The notes under the pieces are model-generated. The model made no database searches, was not told the DNA's origin, and saw only the letters and a program-made list of their open reading frames with translations. The translations under genes were made by a program, and so were the position numbers. Below, piece by piece: positions 11,356-23,834 of a stretch of 64,000 nucleotides of DNA (within the stretch, counting starts at the first letter, position 1; every line of letters starts with the position of its first letter). Source of the DNA: Manihot esculenta. Its lineage: Eukaryota > Streptophyta > Magnoliopsida > Malpighiales > Euphorbiaceae. The stretch is taken from assembly GCF_001659605.2 (NCBI RefSeq), contig NC_035169.2, positions 19,530,263 to 19,594,262 of the forward strand. Direction: 5' to 3'.

Positions 11356-12150
11356 CTTCCAAAGTGGCAGAACTCAGCCTCCTCATGCACATTTTGCCTC
11401 CCAACCCTTTCAAACATGCATTTAGCTATTCTACAATATGCATACTCATGCAAACAAGCATATAGGGGTCTAACACTCTCCTAAACCCCAACAAAAACAC
11501 ATATAGCAACTCATACAACATACATTATCCATAAACTCAACATTAACCCTAACAACAATCAACTAACCTAAACATGCATTTCTATTCCATAACCCCTCAT
11601 AAAACTTGTGTAAAACATGGGATAAGCTAAAGATCTACCCTTACCTCTTGAAGATCGAGAGGGGAGGCGACCTAAACTTGGAGAAATGGAGGAAGGGAGC
11701 TCCGGGGCCTCCAAGCTTCAAATCTTGATCTTAGCTCCAATAACTTCAAAAACCAAGTTAAAGCTCGTTAAAACTTGAAAGATTTGAGGAAAATCATCAA
11801 AACCAACCACGGGAGGACATGGACTCACCGTTGACCAAAAATAGGGGAGGAAACTCGCCCATTTTCGGCCATGGGGCCTTTTATAGGTGGCTGGCCAGAC
11901 CACCTTCGGAAGTCAAAGGTGACTCCAAAACTCCACCATGTTCGGCGGCCAAACATGAGGTTCGGCGGCTGAACCTGGATTTTCCTCTATGGTCATTTTC
12001 ATTCAAAACTCAATTCCTTTCTTACTTAAAACCTTAAAACACTTGAAAACATTTTATAGAAACATGATTTTACCCTTTTAGAGGTTTTCAACATCCGAGA
12101 TTCCACCGGACAGTAGGAATTCCGATACCGGAGTCTAGCCGGGTATTACA
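11102..12150 (-). mobile_element. Chromovirus LTR fragment (U3 part)
   Basis: It opens inside the motif array (GGGCACTTTCGGCGG) and runs to a clean LTR end GGGTATTACA at 12150. The U5 side is missing at the junction with the Athila LTR. It keeps the array (11102-11355), the splice-donor-like CTTCAAGAGGTAAG (near 11645) and TATA (11878-11886). On its right it abuts copia LTR sequence, which was probably its insertion target. Confidence 0.88.
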
Positions 12151-13020
12151 TAGCCCATTAATATAACACATCAACAATGTTCTTTTGTGTGTGACCCAAT
12201 AAGCTCATATTAATTGGCAATAGGCCCAGTCTCACAAGGCCCATAGATCATAAGCGGCCTCTAGCAAGACATTATGACTACCCAATTAATATGAGGATCG
12301 ATAGTCAAATAAAGCCTATTAAATAGAACATGTATTAATCCCTTTGTCACACGATATCTAGTTTGAATATAAGTCATGGTCAATGTCAAACTTATAATGT
12401 TCAAATTTATGATTTCTCGATCTCTAAGTAGACTGATAAATTCAAATGATATTGATCACACTATCAATTCATTTGAGCACGACCATGCATTTCTCAGTCT
12501 CACTTATCGAGGGGCCCAGAAGATATCTCTCTCAAAGAGAGGGACAAATTCTATCTTGATTGTTCAATATCCTCTATATAATTTCTATTATGCTCAATCA
12601 TAACCTTTATGATTCTCCGATTAAAGACAATGTTTGGTTATGTCAAAACATAATAGTCCTTATGTTGGAAACTATGACAATCTCAAGTCAAAGGATTAAG
12701 ACATAACTACTTTGACATTCACTTATGACAATAATCCATGTTTTGATCTCAGTGCGGGTCCATCCAATACTTTGTTCTCTAACAAGTATCTATGATTATT
12801 GAATTATATCAACATATACATAATCATCTCATGATTATCAATCAATAACCATACTAGTTATATTTTATTATTATCAACATAATAATAAGTAACCAGGGAT
12901 GTTAATCATTAGTATGTAACATACAAACAAATGATAATGATAGTAAAAACCTCTTTTATTAATAACCAAAATGACATACAAAAAAGTCCAAGATAATGGC
13001 CTAGGGCAAATACACTAACA
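12151..13020 (+). mobile_element. Ty1/copia-type LTR fragment
   Basis: The first 140 bp match 56750-56888 closely (TAGCCCATTAATAT, then TTCTTTTGTGTGTGACCC). The fragment ends CAAATACACTAACA exactly where chromovirus L pol begins, so AACA is taken as the LTR terminus. Together with 56177-56888 it suggests a copia LTR of about 1.4 kb with TGTT/AACA ends. The family assignment rests on that composite and is moderate. ORFs read here have no recognisable product. Confidence 0.6.
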
Positions 13021-16000
13021 CACTCTTCCATGTTGTGGTGATTCCACAAAACCTTCATCATCACGATTTCCTTGTTCCTCAGCTTTTTGATTTGCATGTC
13101 TATGATTCGAACTGGCTGCTCAATATAGGTGAGATCTCCTAGGATCTCCACATCAGGTTCACTAAGAACCTTACCTGGATCTGATATGAATTTTCGTAAC
13201 ATAGAAACATGGAAAATCGGATGAATTCTCTCCATAGAAGCAGGTAAATCTAACTTGTAAGATACATTTCCAATCTTTTGCAAGATTTCGAAGGGTCCTA
13301 TGTACCTCGGAGCTAGTTTACCTTTCTTCCCAAAACGAATCACTCCCTTCATAGGAGACACCTTAAGCAACACCATATCTCCCTCCTAGAAAATGATATG
13401 CTTTCTGTGGATGTCTGCGTAGGTCTTTTGCCTACTCACTGCTGTTCTGATTCTCTCTGATGATAGGCACTACCCTGCTGGTGATCTCTACTAATTCTGG
13501 CCCTGCTAAAGCCCTTTCTCCCACTTTTTCTCAGTAGACAGGTGACCTGCACTTCCTCCCATATAGAGCTTCATAAGGAGCCATCCTAATGCTAGCATGG
13601 TAACTGTTATTGTAGGTAAACTCTACTAATGGTAGATGTTGCCTTCAAGAACCGCCAAAGTCTAGCACACACATTCTTAAAATGTCTTCTATAGTTTGGA
13701 TGGTCATCTCTGACTGTCCGTCAGTCTGTTGATGGAAAGCAGTGTTAAAGTCTAGCCTTGTGTCCATAGCATTTTGCAGACTCCGCCAAAACCTAGAGGT
13801 AAACTGGGGTCCTCTGTCTGACACTATCGAAACTAGAGCCCCATGCAGCCTAACAATTTCTTCCATGTATACCTATGTCAACTTGTCCACAGAGTAACCA
13901 CTCCTGACATGAATAAAGTGAGCAGATTTGGTCAATCTATCCACTATTAGCCATATAGAGTCTAGTCTGTTGGACGTTGCTGGTAATCCCACCATAAAAT
14001 CCATCGCCACATGTTCCCATTTCCACTTTGGAATCGGTAGTGGGTTGAGCATCCAAGCTGGCTTCTAGTGTTCTAACTTCACCCTCTGACATATCTCACA
14101 AGCGAACACAAACTGAGCTATTTCCCTCTTCATAGCTGGCCACCAATAAACTCTCTTCAGATCCTGATACATTTTGGTGGCCCTAGGGTAAACATTGTAC
14201 CTGGCATTATGAGCCTCTCTCATAATGTCTCCTTTCAAGCTTACGTCATCTGGTACACACAATCTATTTCTGTAATGGAGGATCCCTTTGTTGTCGAATC
14301 ATCATTCTTGTCTGTCTGAACAGTTCTCGCTATTATCACCAACTCGGGGTCCTCGTGCTGTTTCTGTGCCACTTGCTCCAGAAACACAGGTGTCACCTTC
14401 ATCTGTGCTACTAATGCACCTGTACCAAACAACTCCAACTGCAAGCCTTCGCTGATAAGCCTGTAAAATTCTTTCACCACTGGTCTTCTCCCTACTGTGA
14501 TGTGGGATAAACTGCCAAGTGATTTTCGGCTAAGAGCATATGCCACCACATTAGCTTTACCTGGATGATATTGGATTTTGCAATCATAATCGTTAAGTAG
14601 TTCTACTCATCTCCTCTACCTCAAGTTCAACTCTTTCTGACTCAAGATGTATTGCAAACTCTTATGATCTGTAAAGATCTCACATTTTACCCCATACAGG
14701 TAATGCCTCCACATCTTGAGTGCAAAGATCACAGCTGCCATCTCTAGATTGTGCGTAGGATAATTTAACTCGTGCTTCTTCAACTGTCTAGAAGCATAAG
14801 CAATTACCCTCTCATTCTGCATTAACACACAACCTAGTCCCACTCGGGATGCATCACAAAACACTGTGAAATCCTCATTACTTATAAGCAGAGCCAACAC
14901 TGGTGCTGACGTCAGCCTTCTCTTTAGCTCTTTGAAACTTTCCTCACATTGATCCGACCAGACAAACTTCTGATTCTTCTTTGTCAACCTGGTCATAGGA
15001 GCATCTATTTTGGAAAAATCTTGTATGAATCTCCTACAGTAATCTGCCAAACCCAAAAAGCTTTTGATTTCTATCACTGTAGTGGCTCTGGACCAGTTAA
15101 CTACAGCATCTACTTTCTTAGGGTCTACCTCGATTCCTTTTTCTGATACTACATGCCCCAAGAAAGAGATACTCCTCAATCAGAACTCACATTTAGAGAA
15201 CTTGGCATACAAGTCGTGTTCTCTCAAGGTCTGAAATACAATCCTCAGATGGTGGGCATGTTCTTCTACGTTTCTGGAATACACTAAGATATCGTCAATG
15301 AAAACAATAACAAAGTGATTCAGAAACTGACTGAAAACTCTGTTCATGAGATCCATGAATGTTAAAGGGGCATTGGTCAGCTCGAACGGCATCACTAGGA
15401 ACTCATAATGCCCATATCTGGTCCTGAAAGCTGTCTTTGACACATCTTCTTCTCTGACTCTCAATTGATAGTATCCGGATCTGAAATCTATCTTGGAAAA
15501 ACAACCGGCTCCTGCTTGCTGGTCAAACAGATCATCGATTCTAGGTAACAGATACTTATTCTTGGTAGTGACTTTGTTCAACTGTCGGTAGTCGATACAA
15601 AGTCTTAGGGATCCATCCTTCTTTTTCATGAACAAAATCAGAGCAACCCGATGTGAGGTACTAGGTCGGATGAAACCCTTATCTTACAATTCTTGCAACT
15701 GTTCTTTTAACTCTTTCAACTCGGCAGGTGCCATCCTGTAGGGAGAAATAGAGATGGCTGACATTACTTTAATTTTGCACTCTATCTCCCTAGTAGGTGG
15801 CAAACCTGGTAGCTCGTCTGGAAAAATGTCGAGAAACTCTTTGACGATGGGCACTAAAGCTGGTTCCTTAACCTGACCATTAAACTCTCTGACATGAGTA
15901 AGAAACTCCTGACAACCCTTCCTAAGCAACCTATGAGCGTATAGGGTCGATATCAAACCTCTAGGCATACCTCTCTTGTCTCCTTGGAAGATGACCTCTG

Positions 16001-16238
16001 ATCCATCTTGTTCTCTGAACCTGAATACCTTGTGTCTACAGTCCAAGGTAGCACCATGAGTAGAGAGTCAATCCTTCCCTAGAATGACGTCAAAATCAGT
16101 CAAATATAGAACCACAAGGTCAGCTGGAAGGCACCTATCCTCAACTATAACTAGGCTGGACCAGCAGACTGTCTCTACCACAGATGGATCACACTTGGGC
16201 CCACTGATCCTAAGAGGACACTCTAGCCTAAAAGTGAC
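13021..16238 (-). pseudogene. Element L: chromovirus pol relic
   Basis: On the minus strand the order is protease remnant (16238-16046), reverse transcriptase ([11 protein letters not shown] near 15590; FIDDIL near 15290), RNase H ([11 protein letters not shown]), integrase HHCC region (near 14100-14250), SDRGPQFTS (near 13800) and the chromodomain-like end (13021-13200). Gag is absent because element C inserted at 16239. Visible stops include TGA at 15180-15182 and 13645-13647 in place of TGG, TAG at 14616-14618 and 13386-13388 in place of CAG, plus frameshifts near 14300, 15680 and 16060. It is more decayed than A or E, which fits its place at the bottom of the nest. Confidence 0.92.
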
Positions 16239-17610
16239 TGTGCGGTTGTCGAAGTCGGTCAAAAATAACCTTTTTGGTTATCAATAATTTTACAACTGTA
16301 GATAGTGGCAAAATGATCGAATCCACAGGGAATTGATACTTACCTATTTTCCTTATCAAGACCAAGTAAACAGACTGAAAGAAAAATAAAAGGGGGGTTT
16401 TGAGATTGATGAATTAAACTAATACTGAAGGCAACAAAGTAAAACAAATAATTAAAGTAAAGAGATTCAATAATGAGAAAGGGTCTAGTTGAAGAATTGG
16501 ATCCATTTTAGTTGTTGGGATTGATCATTGACGCAAAGATTCCTTTATTTGATTCAATAAATTAGTTATGGAGGTGGAAGATACTTCTCACTACCATATC
16601 CCTCCTTAAGCATAAATCAATTAGGGAACGTCCTCTAATTAATTACTAATCAACAAGTTGCCAAGGAACGTCCTTGGGCTTTTGGCACCTAACAATTGTC
16701 AATTGCGTTAAGAAATAGAGAGACCTAATTCTAGCTATCCAAACGTATGGTGATATTGCTAGATCATGCAATTTCCTTAGTTTTTACACCAAGAGTTACT
16801 TGTGTTTGAATAATTCAAGCAATTACAGACTTAAAACTATCCAAACTAACAAATTATTACTTTGCAATCAAGAATCAATGGGCCCTATTGATCTAAACAA
16901 CAAAGCAACAATGGAATTAAGCATGAAATTGCATAAATATTGATAAACAAAAGATAAACAATATATGTTCAGATCTCCCAATCCATAAAACAACCAAAGT
17001 TTCACCTAATCTTCAACTAGAAAAAGAGGTTTCAGACACTCATGGCTGAAACAAAATAAAAAAATAAAAGAAAGAGAAAAGGAAGAGGAACCGGCGGCTT
17101 GGAGAAGAAGGAGGCATACGGCTTGCAATCCGAATGGGAGAGAAGAAGTTTCTTGATTGTTTGTGATCCTTTTATAGCTGAAAGTGTTGCCTTAGGTTTC
17201 CTTGATGAGGTGGAGCCTTCTTTTGAATTTTGAATTTTGAATGCTGAATTTTGAATTTTGAATGTTCTCTTTTGAATTTTGAATTTTGAATTCTTGGAAG
17301 GCAAGTGCATCTTCTTGAGATTTGACTTCCTTAATAATGGAAAGACTTCTTGAAGATTTGAATTTTGAATTTTAAATAACTCTGCTATCTGTACTTTCTT
17401 TATTTATCTTCACTTCAGCTGCAACTTGGCTTGGGCAAACTATGCTTATTCTCCTTTATCCTCTTTTTGGCAGTTTTAAGAGCATTTTCACCGAATTACC
17501 TCTTTACACCGTTTTCTGCAAAATAAGATCAAAACCACAGAATTAGACAGAAAATGTGTAAATTAACATTAATAGCAACATAATAAATGAGTCTAAATTT
17601 GATCTGATCA
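16239..17610 (-). mobile_element. 3' LTR of element C
   Basis: The plus strand starts TGTGCGGTTGTCG and ends TCTGATCA; it is 1372 bp. The left 416 bp match the partial LTR at 55023-55438. It lacks the TTCGGCGGCCGAA array of B's LTR but holds a TTTTGAATT microsatellite-like stretch (17221-17293) and one GCTTGGGCAAAC (17429-17440), the motif arrayed in C's linker. Confidence 0.9.
17221..17293. repeat. TTTTGAATT short tandem repeat
   Basis: TTTTGAA(T/TT) is iterated about eight times in the U3 half of C's LTR, interrupted by GCTGAA and TTCTC. A shorter version recurs near 17360. Confidence 0.8.
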
Positions 17611-18395
17611 AATACCCCCACACCTAACCCTTTGCTTGTCCTCAAGCAAATAAACTTAGTTAAACAAGTTCTCTTTGCCACTTGATCCTTTATTTCCACT
17701 TAAACTCTTACTCTAGACCCCTACTTTGAAGCATTGCAGTGAAGAGTGTATGCACCAAGGTTACTCTCCTTCTTTCCTTGTCTCCATTTACCTACCATGG
17801 CTAGTATTTGTTTTCCTCAAGAGAGAGATTATACATGCACATATTCTTGTTTAGTTTAGACTCTTTCTAGCTTTCGGAGTGACTTGCCCTTAACTTGAAG
17901 CACTTTATTCAACTTCTTGCACTTTATTCTTGCTTGAAAAAGTCACCAACCTTTTGATGTGAAGGTACATATTTGTGATACCCATCCCCAGTTACTCAGT
18001 TGGTCACTAGTCCAAGTGGCTACTAGCTCTGTTCATAGTCTTTTGACTATTGGAACAGTTTTTATTTGTGCTTTTGAAGTCTTTGCCTTTGCTGAATTTC
18101 TTTTTCTCAATGAATTGGGCATATCAACACCAATTGCTAAAATAAGTCATATTTAGTTTCACACATCTTTATTATTCTCTCTAATGAGTAATGTCATTCA
18201 TTTATCACCATAGCAAGCTCAAAGATTCAATTGAAAAGGAAATTTCCAAAAAATGAATACAACTCACTGCAATTGATTCAACTTAGGTTTAAAGAGTCAT
18301 CACATCAATAGGGTCATGGAAGGAAAGCTCATTCAACATAGCCTATGTGTTTGAGTAAAGCATACCAAAACATAAAAAAAGAAAAAAAAAATTGT
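17611..18395 (-). other. Element C polypurine tract and 3' noncoding region (part 1)
   Basis: Next to the LTR the minus strand reads GGTTAGGTGTGGGGGTATT, the polypurine tract, matching AAGTGTGGGGGTATT in B. The rest is homologous to B 37140-37900 and has no coding potential that I can support. I looked for the env-like ORF known in some Athila elements and saw none. Confidence 0.8.
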
Positions 18396-18400
18396 GGCTA

Positions 18401-20675
18401 TGTAACAGCCCGCTTACCGGACCATCACCGGCACTAGGATCCAGATCGGCTTAAGGCCACCGGGACCCGTAGTAAGCCTACTGTCAACTCTGTGTACCTG
18501 ATAAAACCCATACATGATCATACTTAAGCTTAAAACTGTTACTTACTCTTCTTTTTTTTTTTTTTCTCCTTTGCTTGACTATCTTTTCTTTTCTTGAAAC
18601 TTTTCTCATCAACTAAGCCTGGACTATGCATGCTCTGTCTGTATGCACTCGAAGAGTGATACCTGCTATGGTACCATACAGTAACTACAGAGATAGAAAG
18701 ACTACCATGCACCAAGCCTCGCGCATCATAACAACAGTATCTCAATCATAAAATGATCATGTGCAAAGGGATAAACATACACTAGGGCCAAGCACAATTC
18801 TATAACTCAATACATAACTGGTTATTACATCATTTCTATACATTACATAAACACTGTACTGTATATCATTATCATGTCCACTATTCTATACTATTACATA
18901 TGCCTTTTACCCTTGCTATCTCTTTCTCTTTCTCTTCTCTGAGGCCCTGAAAAATGGGGTTAGGGAGAGGGATGAGCTGCTAAAGCCCAGTGAGCGGAAT
19001 CTATAAAAATCACATTTAAAACATGCTATCATATGATGCATCACTGCACAAACATTTCACATCTCGGATTGGACATGATCCCAAAACTCCCTCTGTCAGT
19101 GCCCGGCCCCCAAAGGAGCTCACACAGGTCTTTCACTAACTACTCATGGTGCCCGACCCTATAAGGGCTCTCACAGGACTCATCCAAGGTAAATGCCCGG
19201 CCCCAAAGGAGCTCACACAGGACATACAATAATGACAGACTTATGGGCTATTGAGATCGCCTCGGTCCAATCCACATATACAAGTAATAATGCAATGCAT
19301 CAACTTGGTGAATACTAATGCAAAGCATCCTACATAAACATGGCATGAATGATGCATGAATCATGCTAAAACAGTTCTTAACTTTTAAAATAAAGTTCTG
19401 TTGCACTCACCTCTGTCAACCGCTGAGCAGTCTCTGTGTAACTCTAACTCTGTGGGCCTCCTTGGTCTCTCGGGTCCGTACCTACACAGGTGGACTCCAA
19501 TGAGGACCAAACTTACTTAAACATAACTCCTACAATCTCCCCAAAACCCCTCTAAAACATCATAGGCATGCATGGAAAAATGGGCAAAAGAAGGCTGGAC
19601 TGGGCACTTTCGGCGGCTGGTTCGGCGGCCGAAACCTCCCTCCAGAGACGAAACTCATGCATGTTCGGCGGCACCTTCGGCGGCCGAAAGTCTCGTCCAG
19701 AGACGAAACTCATGCACTTTCGGCGGCCGAACTCCCTCTTTCGGCGGCCGAAAGCCCCTTTCGCACCCAAAAGCCTAGCTTTCGGGGGCAAGGTTTGGCA
19801 GCCGAAACTGCCTCCACAAGGGGTTCGGCGGCCGAACCTTACTTCGGCGGCCGAACCTGGATTCTCCAGAAAGGCAGAATCCGAGCACAACTCATGCTCT
19901 CAGCCTCCAAATCCTATCAAACACCCATAACATGCATACCAACACTTCTGAACTAACATATAACATAATTCATGCATATAGAGGCCTAAAAACTAGTTCA
20001 AGCCCCAAAAACAACAACAAAACGCATATGATCAACATATGCTCAAACTCATGCTTATACCCCAAAACATGCCATAAAACTCTCTTAAAACTTCTAAAAA
20101 CATACTTTAAACATAAGGGGAGGTGAGGATCCATGCTTACCTCTTGAAGAACTAGAGGCTTGATGATCCAAGCTTGGAGATAGGAGAAAACTCAATCAAA
20201 CTCTCCAAGTGCTCAACTTTGCTTCCTTTTGCTCAAATCTCTAAAACAAAGCTCAAATCAAGTTAAAACATGCAAGATTTGAGGAAAACATGAGAAATCA
20301 CACCAAGGAGAGCTTGAACCTACCTTTGACCCAAAAACAGAGTGTTTAACACTCAATTCTCGGGCAAAGGGGCTTTTGTAGTGGCCAACCGACTCTTCCT
20401 TCGGCGGCCTAACGTGCATGCGAAACCATGCAACTTTCGGCGGCCGAACTTCACCTTCGGCGGCCGAACCTGGCTTTTGTCCCCTTGGCCTTTTCATTTC
20501 AAAACTCAATTTTCTTAACTCAAAACATGCAAACATGATAAAAACACTTAAAAAACATCTTAAAAACCTTTCTTATACCCTTAGGGCAAGCTCTGACATC
20601 CTCGAATCCCGACTTCCAACGGAAAATCCGCCGGAACGTAGGAATTCCGATACCGGGGTCTAGCCGGGTATTACA
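18401..20675 (-). mobile_element. Solo LTR of a chromovirus (G family)
   Basis: It starts TGTAACAGCCCGC, ends GGGTATTACA (2275 bp), and is flanked on both sides by GGCTA (18396-18400 and 20676-20680). It is closely similar, in reverse, to G's LTR at 57954-60223 (2270 bp). It is the product of intra-element LTR recombination after insertion into C's 3' noncoding region. TATA-like CTACAAAAG is at 20373-20381, the donor-like site at 20140, and a U5 array of CCCGGCCCCAAAGGAGCTCACAC-like units near 19098-19220. Confidence 0.96.
19601..19860 (-). repeat. TTCGGCGGCCGAA array in solo LTR
   Basis: There are at least six TTCGGCGGCCGAA copies. Units 19622 and 19676 are 54 bp apart; the later part is denser, with 13-mers as close as 21-22 bp. 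Confidence 0.88.
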
Positions 20676-20680
20676 GGCTA

Positions 20681-20892
20681 CATGTGTGTGCATTAAAGGC
20701 AAAAATAACAAAAATGAAAAAAAATTCACCTAATGTATGCCACTAGAAATTAAAGCAAAAATGGACTTAAAAATAAAAATTCAGAGATACGCACCCCCAC
20801 ACCTAATTCATACATTGTTCTTAATGTATTGGAGATATTAAAGTTCAAAGGAAACTGAGTACTCCCCTGGTGTGGTTGTTTGGTGCGAAGCA
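20681..20892 (-). other. Element C 3' noncoding region (part 2)
   Basis: This lies between the integrase stop region and the solo LTR. On the minus strand it holds CACCAGGGGAGTACTCAGTTT and AATTAGGTGTGGGGGTGCG, matching B 36885-36975. No ORF is supported. Confidence 0.75.
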
Positions 20893-21211
20893 CTAAGCTA
20901 GCTGAGGAGGATGATTCAGTGGAGCTTCTTCCACTACTTGCACTGCGGACCCTTCATAGTATGGTTTCAGGCGATGCCCATTCACCTTGAAGATCTTCCC
21001 TGTCTCTATGCTGCGAATATCTACGGCTCCATGGGGATAAGTATACTCCACAATGAATGGCCTAATCCATTTAGACCGTATCTTTCCTGGGAACAACTTC
21101 AGACGAGAATCAAAGAGTAAGACTTTATCACCAATCTCGAATTGCTTTCTTGAAATACGATTGTCATGGGAGGCTTTAGTCTTGGCTTTGTAGTTCCAAG
21201 AAGTCTCGTAT
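20893..21211 (-). pseudogene. Element C integrase, C-terminal domain
   Basis: The minus strand encodes [20 protein letters not shown] and then RSKWIRPF, the Athila integrase C-terminal region with a GPF/Y-like signature in which G is replaced by R. It ends in a stop at 20893. Upstream it is cut by element B at 21212; the preceding codons resume at 39553. The apparent Met start belongs to B's LTR and is not real. Confidence 0.88.
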
Positions 21212-21390
21212 TGATAGAGCATATTTTAGTCCATATTATCATGATCTTATTGATGTTTATTTACACTTTTCCTACCTAATTTTGTGGTTTTAATCATGTT
21301 TTGCAGATATTAGGTGTAAAGAGACAATCAAGAGAAAATGCTCTCAAAAATGCCAAAAAGTGCTAAATCTGGAAAAACCACCTTCGGAAG

Positions 21391-21520
21391 CACCTTCGGA
21401 AGCCGAAAGTCAAGTCCAGAGCCGAAACTCAACCACCTTCGGAAGCACCTTCGGCGGCCGAAAGTTTGCTCCAGAGCCGAAAGTCTAGCCTCCGAAAATA
21501 AGTTTAGGCAGCCGAAAGTC
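21391..21520 (+). repeat. 54-bp motif units in B 5' LTR
   Basis: Two units of 54 bp: TTCGGAAGCCGAAAGTC with CCAGAGCCGAAACTC, then TTCGGCGGCCGAAAGTTTG with CCAGAGCCGAAAGTC. Unit length and both sub-blocks match the chromovirus LTR array. The corresponding stretch of the 3' LTR is 38091-38245. Confidence 0.88.
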
Positions 21521-21819
21521 CCCCCTAATTGCCTCTTCCTTATTCAAGAAGCCAAATCTTGAAGATCACATGTTTTCCACTTCATGCCATGCACATTCAA
21601 AATTCAAAAGGAGGCTCCACCTTCCTCTTTAGTGCATGGGTGGCAAGAATCATGTGAAGAAGACTTCTTGAACACACCTTAGACAGCAATCAAAAGACCA
21701 AAAAGCCCTTCCTTGTCTTCACACATGCACATAGAAGGCACATATAGGACCAAGGGCACTTTGGGCAGCCTCTAAAAGATGCATGGACATCCAAGAAACC
21801 CTAGGCAGCCTCCCAAGAC

Positions 21820-21830
21820 CTATTTAAAGG
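21820..21830 (+). promoter_or_regulatory. TATA box of B 5' LTR
   Basis: CTATTTAAAGG, preserved in the 3' LTR (38542-38552) and, with one change, in the Athila solo LTR. Transcription would start about 30 nt downstream. Confidence 0.6.
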
Positions 21831-22830
21831 CCTTAAGAAGACAAGAAGTGGCAGACTTGAAGATTGGACATCACCTCCCATTCGGCCAAGCACCTTCGGC
21901 CGCCGCTCCTCCTTCTCCTCCACCACCGGTTCTTCCTCCTTTGTTCTTTCCTTCTATTTTCTGTTTTGGTTCAGCCAGGAGTAGCTGAAACTTTAATTCT
22001 AGTTGAAGTTTGGTTGAAACTAAGGTTGTTTTATGGATTGTGAGATCTGAACATAAAGTGTTTATCTTTGATTAGTTCAATATTCATGCAATTGTGTGTT
22101 TAAATCTAAGATTGCTTTGTTGTTTTGATCAAATCGGCCACTTGATTCTTGATTGCAAAGTTAATTGATTGTTAGTTGGGATATTTGTTAGTCCGTAATT
22201 GCTGGAAATATTCTGACCTAAGAACACTTGGTGTAAAAACTAAGGAATTGTGTGATCTAGCATCATCTTCATGCATTTGGAGTAGCTAGGATTGGATCTC
22301 TCTAATTCTTTATGCAATTGACAATTGTTTTGATGCCTATGGCCCAAGGACGTTCCTTGGCAATTTGTTAATTAGTAATTGATTAGAAGAAGTTCCCTAA
22401 TTGATTTAATCATAAGGAGAGACATGGTGGTGAGAAGCGTTTTCCATCCCCATAACTAATCTATTGAATGAATCAAGGGAACATAAGTTTCAATGATCAA
22501 TCCAAACAACCAAAGTGGATCCATATCTTCAACTAGACTTTTCTCATATTGATTTCCTCTTTTATTTTAATAACTTGCTGTTTTAATTGCTTTCAATAGT
22601 TGTTAGTCAAATCAATCTCAAAACCCCACTTTTTACTTTATTGCACTTTACTTTTGATCTCCTTGCTTTCAATTGTGCTTTCAGTTGATTCTAATTGATC
22701 TTGTTTGGGAAAAATAGATGAGTATTCAATTCTCTGTGGATTCGATCCTTTACCACTATTTGCAGTTGTAAGATTGTTGATAACCGTAGTGGTTATTTTT
22801 GACCGGCTTCGACAACCGCGAGTCAAAAAT

Positions 22831-22848
22831 TGGTGCCGTTGTCGGGGA
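22831..22848 (+). promoter_or_regulatory. Primer-binding site of element B
   Basis: TGGTGCCGTTGTCGGGGA, five bases after the LTR. It resembles the TGGCGCCGTTGCCGGGGA site of Athila/Calypso elements (tRNA-Asp type in the literature I recall). Confidence 0.8.
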
Positions 22849-22876
22849 GTTGATTTAACTTGTTTATTTTTCTTTC

Positions 22877-23834
22877 ATGACCAGATCTGAATACAGGGAC
22901 ACTCTGCCCTTTGATCCAGAAATTGAACGCACTCTCAAAAAGTTAGGAAAGCAAGCCTCCAACGCAGAACCTTCTGCCCAACATTCGGCCGCCGAAATTA
23001 CTCTTCATTCGACTGTCGAACCTTCTCTTCTCCAGCAACCGAATCTTACACAAATGGCAAAACCTAATGCACAAGCTACTGCCCCCAATGGACATGCTGT
23101 CCAGAACCAAATAATTCAAGAAAATCCAACAATAAGGCCACAGATGCCAAGGGAAAGAACCATGAGAGAACTAGCAACACCTGTAGGTGATCAAGCACCT
23201 CTTTGCATCACCTATCCACCTCTTACAGTTCCCTTTGAACTAAAGACAGGTTTGATTCATCTTCTCCCAAAATTCAAAGGTTTGTTCATCTATGAGACCT
23301 CAAGGTATCTCTAAAGATCATGTTAAATTAAGAGCTTTTCCCTTTTCATTAGATGACTTTGCTAAAGATTGGTTATTTTATTTGCCACCTGAATCTATAA
23401 CTTCTTGGAATGATATGGTCCAAACCTTTTTGAATAAATACTTTCCAACATCTAAATCAATTGGCATAATAAGAGAAATCACTAGCATAAGACAAAAATC
23501 GATTGAAGATTTATATGATTATTGGGAAAGGTTTGAAAGACTATGTACAGGTTGTCCGCAACATGATATGTCAGACATGTCTCTCATACAGTTCTTCTAT
23601 GGAGGATTACTCTCATCAGAAAGAAAATTCATAGATGTAGCTTGTGGTGGATCCATTGCAGACAAAACACCTAGGGAGATGCGAGAGTTGATCTCTACAC
23701 TTACAGCCTCATCTAGGCAATATGGAGAAGAAAATCAACTGCAGAGAGGAGTCCATGAGGTAAGCTCACCTACTATTTCTGAACTGACATCTGTTATGAA
23801 AGATTTTGCTATAGGACTGGTTCAACAGATGTAA
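22877..23834 (+). pseudogene. Element B gag, broken
   Basis: It starts at ATG 22877 (MTRSEYRDTLPFDPEIERTL) shortly after the PBS. The core LRAFPFSLDDFAKDWLFYLP is the Athila gag (retrotrans_gag) domain. Against C's gag about 50 nt are missing near 23285, which also shifts the frame, so the N-terminal part (22877-23314) and the core (23292-23834) are in different frames. The core ends at TAA 23832-23834; its frame then continues past this into the zinc knuckle. The N-terminal part holds two TTCGGCCGCCGAA-type 13-mers exactly 24 bp apart (22984-22996, 23008-23020), read as SAAE and STVE. Confidence 0.9.

Larger units (their letters stand above)
21212..22825 (+). mobile_element. 5' LTR of element B
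   Basis: It runs TGATAGAGC to CGCGAGTCA, 1614 bp. It contains the motif array (21391-21520), a TATA-like CTATTTAAAGG (21820-21830) and a further TTCGGCCGCCG near 21896. It differs from the 3' LTR by scattered substitutions and by rearranged copy number of the TTCGGAAGC units, so it is clearly older than D. Confidence 0.95.

Noticed and set aside
12376..12603. 75-codon ORF in the copia LTR fragment
   Set aside because: Lies within a fragment that repeats at 56750-56888; no domain, no start context of note.
19568..19956. Possible CRISPR-like array (short palindromic repeats with spacers)
   Set aside because: Repeats lie inside plant LTRs, spacers are themselves repeated with a 54-bp period, and no cas genes exist; a eukaryotic minisatellite.
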